In this document: piece by piece, positions 1 to 4,926 of the stretch | Layout: each line of letters opens with the position of its first letter | Numbering within the stretch: position 1 is the first letter of the stretch | From: an uncultured Shinella sp. | GTDB taxonomy: Bacteria; Pseudomonadota; Alphaproteobacteria; Rhizobiales; Rhizobiaceae | Assembly (NCBI RefSeq): GCF_946479415.1 | Contig: NZ_CAMLFY010000188.1 | Span: forward strand, 1-5,963 | DNA length: 5,963 nt | Direction of reading: 5' to 3' | Made by a program: the position numbers and the translations under genes | The notes under the pieces: generated by a model | What the model was told of the DNA's origin: nothing | Database searches by the model: none | The model's input: only the letters and a program-made list of their open reading frames with translations

Positions 1-734
1 TGGAATATTCCGCGCGTTCCAACCTGAAACGCGTCTATCTCGAACTTGGCGGCAAGTCGCCGAATGTCGTCTTTTCCGATGCGCCCGACCTCGACAAGGC
101 GGCGAAAACCTCGGCCTACGGCATTTTCCGCAATTCCGGTCAGGTCTGCGTCGCCGGTTCCCGATTGCTGGTCGAGCGTTCGATCGCCGAGGATTTTTCC
201 GCCAAGGTGGCGGCCATCGCGGCTGCCATGAAGGTTGGAGATCCCCTGGTGTTGAGCACCGAGGCCGGGGCGATCTCCAGTGAAACGCAGCTGCACAAGG
301 ATCTCGGTTTTGCCGAGCAGGCGCTTGCCGAAGGTGCCCGTCTGCGCACGGGTGGTAAGCGTATTCTTACGGAAACGGGCGGATTCTATATGGAGCCGAC
401 GGTCTTCGATGTCACGCCGGGCATGACGCTTGCCCGCGAAGAAGTATTTGGCCCGATCCTTTCGATCATTCCCTTCGATACGGAGGAGGAGGCGCTCGCC
501 ATTGCCAATGGCACGGACTATGGCCTTGCCTCCGCCGTCTGGACCTCCAACCTTTCGCGGGCGCATCGCATGGTGCGCGGCATCCGCGCGGGTGTCGTGC
601 ATGTCAACACCTATGGCGGGTCGGACAACACCGTCCCGCTCGGTGGTGTGCGCCAGTCCGGCAATGGTCACGACAAATCCCTGCATGCGCTGGAAAAATA
701 TCTCGACCTGAAGACGGCCTGGATCCAGCTTTAA
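1..734 (+). CDS. Aldehyde dehydrogenase, PuuC-like, C-terminal half (5' end outside window)
   Basis: NAD(P)+-dependent aldehyde dehydrogenase oxidising an aldehyde to its carboxylic acid in the cytoplasm. The first whole codon is at 3 and 243 residues are visible before the TAA at 732-734; a family member has about 490-500, so roughly half is missing upstream. The catalytic elements are present: the general-base Glu in LELGGK (visible residue 14, codon 42-44), the nucleophilic Cys in GQVCVAGSR (visible residue 49, codon 147-149), and the cofactor-binding EEVFGP motif (about residues 146-151). The tail SGNGHDKSLHALEKYLDLKT and the GIFRNSGQVC segment closely resemble what I remember of E. coli PuuC, the gamma-glutamyl-gamma-aminobutyraldehyde dehydrogenase of putrescine breakdown. 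The true substrate may differ, as this family is broad. A terminator follows directly, so it probably ends its own operon. Family is near certain; the PuuC subtype is likely. Confidence 0.95.
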   Translation, partial: EYSARSNLKRVYLELGGKSPNVVFSDAPDLDKAAKTSAYGIFRNSGQVCVAGSRLLVERSIAEDFSAKVAAIAAAMKVGDPLVLSTEAGAISSETQLHKDLGFAEQALAEGARLRTGGKRILTETGGFYMEPTVFDVTPGMTLAREEVFGPILSIIPFDTEEEALAIANGTDYGLASAVWTSNLSRAHRMVRGIRAGVVHVNTYGGSDNTVPLGGVRQSGNGHDKSLHALEKYLDLKTAWIQL

Positions 735-740
735 CGGCGC

Positions 741-781
741 CTGCGATCGCGAGAAAGTGATCGCGGCCTTTCCTGTCTTTT
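741..781 (+). terminator. Intrinsic terminator after the aldehyde dehydrogenase gene
   Basis: Seven bases after the stop codon a 10-bp stem can form between 741-750 and 757-766 with a 6-nt loop (GAGAAA). Eight pairs are Watson-Crick and two are G-U wobbles (742/765 and 749/758). It is followed by a pyrimidine/T-rich tract, CCTTTCCTGTCTTTT, at 767-781. The placement and T-rich tail fit Rho-independent termination of the aldehyde dehydrogenase transcript, although the T run is interrupted. Confidence 0.7.
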
Positions 782-791
782 CGCCGGACGA

Positions 792-809
792 CCGAAGCAA
801 AGGCTTCGG
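792..809. repeat. Second stem-loop (perfect 7-bp inverted repeat)
   Basis: CCGAAGC (792-798) and GCTTCGG (803-809) are perfect inverted copies around a 4-nt loop, AAAG. No T tract follows on either strand, so it is not a classic terminator by itself. It lies 25 bases past the stem of the terminator and may act as a backup or mRNA 3'-end stabiliser. It could also be chance in GC-rich DNA. Confidence 0.45.
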
Positions 810-884
810 CGGGGCGGGGTCGTGGCGGATGGTTCGCCCGAGACGATCTCAATTTCCTACCGCACTGCACCCATATATTTAACG

Positions 885-901
885 TGTGAACTATGTTGAC
901 A
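885..901. promoter_or_regulatory. Candidate operator 1: 17-bp imperfect dyad overlapping a TTGACA box
   Basis: The sequence TGTGAACTATGTTGACA is a 17-bp dyad: arms TGTGAAC (885-891) and GTTGACA (895-901) around a 3-bp centre, with six of seven arm positions symmetric. Its right arm contains TTGACA (896-901), a perfect -35 consensus for the housekeeping sigma factor. With a 17-bp spacer the matching -10 (919-924, CAAGCT) is poor, so the promoter itself is uncertain. A bound repressor here would cover the -35 box of the amidohydrolase/transporter operon. The regulator family is not identifiable from the site. Confidence 0.45.
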
Positions 902-938
902 GCGGGTTCCGGGTGCGGCAAGCTGATAGTGAAAACAA

Positions 939-955
939 GGTTCAAATAATGAACC
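939..955. promoter_or_regulatory. Candidate operator 2 or leader hairpin: perfect 6-bp arms
   Basis: GGTTCAAATAATGAACC has perfect 6-bp arms (939-944 and 950-955) around a 5-bp AT-rich centre, again 17 bp long. It starts 54 bp after the first dyad, close to five helical turns, so both would face the same side of the DNA. The hexamer AATAAT (945-950) in its middle resembles a -10 box, but I see no good -35 at the right distance. If transcribed, it could instead fold into a small hairpin just before the ribosome binding site at 958-963. Confidence 0.45.
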
Positions 956-974
956 ACAAGGGAACATCGCTATC

Positions 975-2633
975 ATGACTGGGACTCTGCGCGCAGACCT
1001 TATCCTTACCCGTGGCCGCATTTATACGGTCGATGCCGCCAATTCCTGGGCTGAGGCCGTGGCTATTGCCGGAGGCCGCATTCTGGCCGTCGGCAGCGCT
1101 GCCGATATCGAGGCCTATCGCACGGAGACGACCAAGGTGGTCGATCTTGCCGGCCGTATGGCGATGCCCGGCTTCGTCGATATTCACAATCACATCATGA
1201 TGGGCGGGCAGGCCGATCTCTTCGAAACGCAGATCGCCGCCGGTGCATCGGTGGATGCGATCTGCGCCCATGTGCAGGCCCAGGCGGAAGCCGCCGCCCC
1301 CGGCCAGTGGATCGTCGCCAACCAGTGGGGCGCCGACATGATCAGCGCGCTCAACTCGGAAGCGGCGCTTGCGAAACTCGATGTCGCCAGTCACGGCCAT
1401 CCCGTGCTGCTGCGCGACGAGACCATGCACAATCGCTGGGTCAACAGCGAGGCGATGCGTCTCTCCGGCATTTCCGACAACCAGCCCGACCCGCCGGCGG
1501 GTGCCTTCGGCCGCGATCCGGCGACCGGCAGGCTGACCGGCCTTCTCATCGAATCCGCCGCCGGCATTGTCGAGCGCGTCGCCGCCGATCATTTCACCGA
1601 GGAGATGGGGGAGGCCGCCGTCGCCCGCGCCGTCGAGATCGTCAATTCCTATGGCGTCACCGCTTTCCAGGATGCCGCGTCGGTTCTCTCCATCCTCAAG
1701 GCGCTGAAGGGCCTCGATGACAAGGGCGACCTGACCGCCTGGGCCGTGACTTCGCTGCCGCTGATCGAGCCGTCCTTCATGTTCGGCCTCTCGGGTGACA
1801 CGCTGCTGGCGCTGCGCGACGACTATCGTTCGCGGCATGTCCATCCCAATTACACGAAGATCTTCCTCGACGGCGTGCCGGGTGCCCGCACCGGCGCCTT
1901 CCATGACGCCTATATCGACGATGCCGCGCACCCGCACGGCTATCGCGGTGAGGTTCTGGTCACATATCCCGATCTCGTCAAATATGTCGATAAGTCGGAA
2001 AAGCTCGGCATGGGCCTGAAGATCCATTGCGCCGGCGACTATGCCGTCACCGAAATGCTCGATGCGGTCGAGGCCGTGCGCCACTTCAATGGCCCTACCA
2101 AGGTCCTGCACCACATCGCTCATGCCAGCTATGTCCTGCCCACGGATATCGCGCGTTTCGCATCGCTGAATGTGGTGGCCGATCTCTGCCCGATGATCTG
2201 GTATCCGACGACCTTCCTCGAAGGTCACAAGGAAGCGATGGGCGAAGAGCGCGCAACCCGCTTCTGGCCGATCGCCGATCTCCACAAGACCGGTGCGCTG
2301 CTGGCCGGCGGTTCCGACTGGCCGGTCATCCCGATCCCCGATCCGCTGAACGGCATCGAGGGCATGGTGACGCGCCAGAACCCGTCCGGCGCCTTCCCCG
2401 GCGTTTCGCTCTGGCCCGAACAGGCGATCGATCTTGCAACGGCCATCCGTATCTTCACGTTGAACTCCGCCATCGCCATGGGCCTTGGCGAGGAGACCGG
2501 CTCCATCGAGCCCGGCAAGTCGGCGGATATCATCGTGCTTGACCAGAACCTTTTCGATATCGCGCCAAACAGCATCGCCGCCAGCAAGGTTCTCACTACC
2601 TATTTCGAAGGCCGCGCCGTCTACCAGCGCTAA
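975..2633 (+). CDS. YtcJ-type metal-dependent amidohydrolase (amidohydrolase_3 family)
   Basis: Predicted cytoplasmic hydrolase of 552 residues, a usual length for the YtcJ/NfdA-like branch (N-substituted formamide deformylase and relatives), which cleave C-N bonds of amides or related compounds. An N-terminal beta-sandwich strand region (residues about 6-65) leads into PGFVDIHNH, giving metal ligands H71 and H73. The TIM-barrel continues with K295 in YTKIFLDG (candidate carboxylated bridging lysine), H351 in KIHCAGD, a His in VLHHIAHASYV (H380 or H383) and D448 in GGSDWP (catalytic Asp). The end, SIEPGKSADIIVLD (about 510-523), is the usual return to the sandwich domain. No signal peptide is seen. 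The ATG at 975 is preceded by AAGGGA (958-963), a rather long spacing. It is followed after 32 bp by a liv-type binding-protein gene, suggesting that its substrate is imported. Family assignment is firm; the substrate is unknown. Confidence 0.93.
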   Translation: MTGTLRADLILTRGRIYTVDAANSWAEAVAIAGGRILAVGSAADIEAYRTETTKVVDLAGRMAMPGFVDIHNHIMMGGQADLFETQIAAGASVDAICAHVQAQAEAAAPGQWIVANQWGADMISALNSEAALAKLDVASHGHPVLLRDETMHNRWVNSEAMRLSGISDNQPDPPAGAFGRDPATGRLTGLLIESAAGIVERVAADHFTEEMGEAAVARAVEIVNSYGVTAFQDAASVLSILKALKGLDDKGDLTAWAVTSLPLIEPSFMFGLSGDTLLALRDDYRSRHVHPNYTKIFLDGVPGARTGAFHDAYIDDAAHPHGYRGEVLVTYPDLVKYVDKSEKLGMGLKIHCAGDYAVTEMLDAVEAVRHFNGPTKVLHHIAHASYVLPTDIARFASLNVVADLCPMIWYPTTFLEGHKEAMGEERATRFWPIADLHKTGALLAGGSDWPVIPIPDPLNGIEGMVTRQNPSGAFPGVSLWPEQAIDLATAIRIFTLNSAIAMGLGEETGSIEPGKSADIIVLDQNLFDIAPNSIAASKVLTTYFEGRAVYQR

Positions 2634-2653
2634 GCCTTTCAGGAAACAACAAG

Positions 2654-2661
2654 AAAGGGAG
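2654..2661 (+). promoter_or_regulatory. Ribosome binding site of the binding-protein gene
   Basis: AAAGGGAG ends four bases before the ATG at 2666 and supports that start. No terminator is visible in the 32-bp gap after the amidohydrolase, consistent with co-transcription. The strong site would favour high output of the binding protein. Confidence 0.65.
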
Positions 2662-2665
2662 CAGC

Positions 2666-3838
2666 ATGACCAAGACCCGCAATCTCCTCCTCGCCTCCGC
2701 GGCGATCCTTCTTGCCGCCACCGTGTCGGCAAAGGCCGCGCCGACCTGCGAGAACGGCCCGATCCAGATCGGTGCCGTCTCCACCGTGACCGGCATTGTC
2801 GATTTCTCCGATGCACCGCGCGCCACCCAGGCCGTCTTCCAGCAACTCAACGATGCCGGCGGCATCAATGGCTGCAAGATCGAGTTCACCATCGCCGACG
2901 ACAAGGGTGACCCGCAGGTCGCCGCCCAGGCGGCACGCGACCTCATCGACAACAAGGGCGTCGTGGCGCTGGCCGGCGGCGCGAGCCTGCTCGACTGTGC
3001 CGTCAACGCGGCGACCTATGACCGCAACGACGTGCTTGCCGTGCAGGGCGTCGGCGTCGATCCGCTGTGCTTCAACGCACCGAGCGTCGCACCCGTCAAT
3101 GTCGGTCCCTACACGTTGACCACCGCCGTGCTTGACTACGCCACGAAGGATCTCGGCGCCAAGAAACTCTGCACCTTCTTCTCGATCATCGGCGGCACGC
3201 AGGAGGCCTATGCCGCGGCCGTTGCGCGCTGGGAGAAGATCAGCGGCAACACGATCACGTTCACCGACGTGACCTTGCCGTTGCAGGGCGACCTGACGCC
3301 CTATGTCATCAAGGCGCGTGACGCCGGCTGCGATGCGGTGCTGACCAACCAGGTCGAGCCGGGCGTCGTGCAGTGGATCAAGACGGCCGATGCCCAGAAG
3401 ATCACCGGCATCAACTGGCTGTTCCTCGCGCCCGGCTACACGGAAGGCGTCTCCAAGGCGCTCGCCGACAGCAAGCAGCCGATCTATGTCGGCACCGAAT
3501 GGGAGCCTTATACCGAGGCGACCGAAGCCAATGCCGACTGGGCCAAGACCATGGAGACGGCCGGCCTCGCCAAAACCGCCTTCTCGCAGGGCGGCTACAT
3601 GGCGGCAAAGGTCCTGATCGATACGATCTCCGGTATCGAAGGCGAAGTCACCCGCGAAACGGTGACGGCGGCGCTCAAGGAAGGCAAGGAACTGACCTAT
3701 CCGATCGCCGGCAACGCCTATGCCTTCGGGGACGCGAAAGCCCATTCGCCGATGCAGGCCACCAAGATCATGCAGCTCGTCGACGGCAAGTGGACGGTGA
3801 AGACCAAGGACTGGTTCGTTCTGCCTGCGGCGGAGTGA
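2666..3838 (+). CDS. Periplasmic substrate-binding protein of a liv-type ABC importer
   Basis: A 390-residue protein of the LivK/type I periplasmic binding fold (Peripla_BP_6-like), which captures solute in the periplasm for the membrane permeases. Residues 1-25 form a Sec signal peptide: basic start MTKTRN, hydrophobic core LLLASAAILLAATV and an AKA-A type cleavage site near residue 24-25; there is no lipobox Cys, so it should be soluble. The mature part begins with IQIGAVSTVTG (about 33-43), followed by the helix AVFQQLNDAGGING and the strand IEFTIADDKGDP (about 72-83), all typical of the family. Six Cys (28, 70, 111, 135, 169, 222) lie in the mature protein, more than I recall for LivK, so several disulphides are possible. 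Its place after an amidohydrolase and before the permeases indicates that it serves this importer. The ligand is probably an amide or amino-acid-like compound; this cannot be read from the sequence. Confidence 0.95.
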   Translation: MTKTRNLLLASAAILLAATVSAKAAPTCENGPIQIGAVSTVTGIVDFSDAPRATQAVFQQLNDAGGINGCKIEFTIADDKGDPQVAAQAARDLIDNKGVVALAGGASLLDCAVNAATYDRNDVLAVQGVGVDPLCFNAPSVAPVNVGPYTLTTAVLDYATKDLGAKKLCTFFSIIGGTQEAYAAAVARWEKISGNTITFTDVTLPLQGDLTPYVIKARDAGCDAVLTNQVEPGVVQWIKTADAQKITGINWLFLAPGYTEGVSKALADSKQPIYVGTEWEPYTEATEANADWAKTMETAGLAKTAFSQGGYMAAKVLIDTISGIEGEVTRETVTAALKEGKELTYPIAGNAYAFGDAKAHSPMQATKIMQLVDGKWTVKTKDWFVLPAAE

Positions 3839-3889
3839 GAAGCTTCGAGTAGTCATGCGATCCCGCATACCCCCTCTGCCCTGCCGGGC

Positions 3890-3912
3890 ATCTCCCCCAC
3901 AAGGGGGGAGAT
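3890..3912. repeat. Stem-loop inside the left repeat arm
   Basis: ATCTCCCCC (3890-3898) pairs with GGGGGGAGAT (3903-3912) around a short ACAA loop, giving nine base pairs with one unpaired or looped G. It lies 51 bases after the binding-protein stop codon. There is no adjacent T run; a TTTT appears only 15 bases later (3927-3930), so termination would be inefficient. It could block 3'-exonucleases on the upstream mRNA. Confidence 0.6.
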
Positions 3913-3977
3913 TGGGTGGAGAGAGGTTTTGCTCCCCTCTGACATTGCGGTTTGAATTCGGTTTCCGCCTCTCGTTG

Positions 3978-3998
3978 ATCTCCCCTTGTGGGGGAGAT
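3978..3998. repeat. Stem-loop inside the right repeat arm
   Basis: ATCTCCCC (3978-3985) and GGGGAGAT (3991-3998) form a perfect 8-bp stem with a 5-nt loop, TTGTG. It is the inverted counterpart of the stem-loop in the left arm and lies about 60 bases before the LivH start codon. Confidence 0.6.
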
Positions 3999-4045
3999 GC
4001 CCGGCAGGGCAGAGGGGGTGGGTGCCCGCAATGAGAAAGCGACCC

Positions 4046-4049
4046 GGAG
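4046..4049 (+). promoter_or_regulatory. Ribosome binding site that fixes the LivH start
   Basis: GGAG lies seven bases before the ATG at 4057. The same frame stays open upstream to a GTG at 3988, but that start lies inside the repeat arm and would add 23 residues of non-membrane, repeat-encoded sequence (GEMPGRAEGVG...). The ATG at 4057 gives the usual LivH beginning and is preferred. Confidence 0.6.
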
Positions 4050-4056
4050 TTCCGGA

Positions 4057-4926
4057 ATGGATTCATTGTTCACCGCTGCCGTTGCCGGACTGTCGGCCGG
4101 CGGGGCCTACGCCATCCTTGGCGTCTGCGCGATCTTCACCTACCGGCTCGTCGCCGTGGTGAACTTCACCGGTGCCGCCATCGGCGCCGCGGGCACCTTC
4201 GCCATGGTCGCGCTGTTTGAGTTGGGCATGCCGCTGTTACCGGCTGTGCTTCTCGGCATTGCCGCCGGCGCGCTTGCCGGCATCGCGATCGGCCTCGTGA
4301 TGACCACATGGTTTGCCGGCAGCAATGCCTCGACCAAGGCGGCCGTGACGGCGGCATTGCTCGTCGGCGTCATCGCCGTGGGCCTGCGCCTCACCGGCGG
4401 CCAGCATCCGCATTATTTCCCCGAGATCATCCCCGGTTCCGCCTTCCGGCTTGCCGGCGTGGAAGTGACCTGGGCCGCCGTCACGACGCTCGTGCTTTCC
4501 GTCGCCTTCACCCTTCTGACCGAACAGTTCCTCGCCCGCACCCGCACCGGGCTGCAATTGCGCGCGCTCTCGCAGCGGCCGATGGCGGCCGAGCTGATCG
4601 GCATTCGCGTGCGGCTGCTGGCGCTCGGTGTCTGGGCTGTCACCGGCGCCGTCACGGCTTTTGCGCTGATGATCATCGCGCCGCTTCGCTCGCCGGATTT
4701 CGCCTCGCTCAGCCTGCTCGTCGTTCCGGCGCTGGCCGCCGCGCTGATCGGCGCCTTCTCCAGTTTCCGCGCCGCCCTGATCGGTGGCGTGATGATCGGC
4801 CTCATCGAAGGCAGCGTCAGCGCCATCGGGCCGGTCAGCCAGTATCGCGGCGCCGTGCCGTTTCTCGTCATTCTTGCCGTCCTGCTCTGGTCGCAAAGAG
4901 GAGCCCGCTGGGATGAAGCACGCTAG
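4057..4926 (+). CDS. livH: LivH-type inner-membrane permease of the ABC importer
   Basis: A 289-residue, very hydrophobic protein, close to the roughly 300 residues of the LivH family. It forms half of the transmembrane channel of a branched-chain amino acid-type (HAAT) importer. It opens with FTAAVAGLSAGGAYAILGV (residues 5-23), followed by YRLVAVVNFTGAAIGAAGTF (29-48), the family's N-terminal signature. The cytoplasmic EAA-like coupling loop, which contacts the ATPase, is TRTGLQLRALSQRPMAAELI GIRV, about residues 162-185. Several further membrane helices follow (about 185-210, 218-252, 266-278). The stop codon overlaps the next gene by 14 bp, implying translational coupling. The symbol is at family level: the cargo is probably not leucine-type amino acids given the amidohydrolase partner. 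Confidence 0.93.
   Translation: MDSLFTAAVAGLSAGGAYAILGVCAIFTYRLVAVVNFTGAAIGAAGTFAMVALFELGMPLLPAVLLGIAAGALAGIAIGLVMTTWFAGSNASTKAAVTAALLVGVIAVGLRLTGGQHPHYFPEIIPGSAFRLAGVEVTWAAVTTLVLSVAFTLLTEQFLARTRTGLQLRALSQRPMAAELIGIRVRLLALGVWAVTGAVTAFALMIIAPLRSPDFASLSLLVVPALAAALIGAFSSFRAALIGGVMIGLIEGSVSAIGPVSQYRGAVPFLVILAVLLWSQRGARWDEAR
4895..4903 (+). promoter_or_regulatory. Ribosome binding site of the LivM-LivG gene, inside livH
   Basis: AAAGAGGAG ends nine bases before the ATG at 4913. It is a good Shine-Dalgarno match within the last codons of the LivH gene and supports the overlapping start. Confidence 0.65.

Larger units (their letters stand above)
3870..4018. repeat. Large inverted repeat, RIME-like intergenic element
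   Basis: Left arm 3870-3912 (43 nt) and right arm 3978-4018 (41 nt) are inverted copies that match throughout except for a 2-base difference in a G/C run; the spacer is 65 nt. Each arm is itself structured: it contains the short palindrome GCCCTGCCGGGC and a stem-loop. The arms resemble, from memory, the RIME-type repeats widespread between genes in Rhizobiaceae. Most of the 218-bp gap between the binding-protein and LivH genes is occupied by it. On RNA it could fold into one very long hairpin or into separate smaller ones. It does not encode a protein. Confidence 0.85.

Noticed and set aside
942..2816. Long minus-strand open frame of 624 codons opposite the amidohydrolase gene
   Set aside because: It lies antisense to a clearly conserved gene, its translation is Arg/Gly/Asp-rich without recognisable motifs, and GC-rich third positions remove stops in this antisense frame.
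3870..4018. Terminal inverted repeats of an insertion sequence, or a CRISPR unit
   Set aside because: The 65-nt spacer has no room for a transposase and I see no flanking target duplication; there are only two inverted copies, not a direct-repeat array.
3870..4018. Strong Rho-independent terminator ending the operon after the binding-protein gene
   Set aside because: The stems are not followed by a T run, and the permease genes that complete the importer lie directly downstream in the same direction.
3988..4056. Longer LivH with a GTG start at 3988
   Set aside because: The extra 23 residues are encoded by the repeat arm and are not LivH-like; the ATG at 4057 has its own GGAG site at the right distance.
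2639..4066. Minus-strand open frame of 475 codons opposite the binding-protein gene
   Set aside because: It is an antisense shadow. It also runs through the inverted repeat, and its translation shows no domain.
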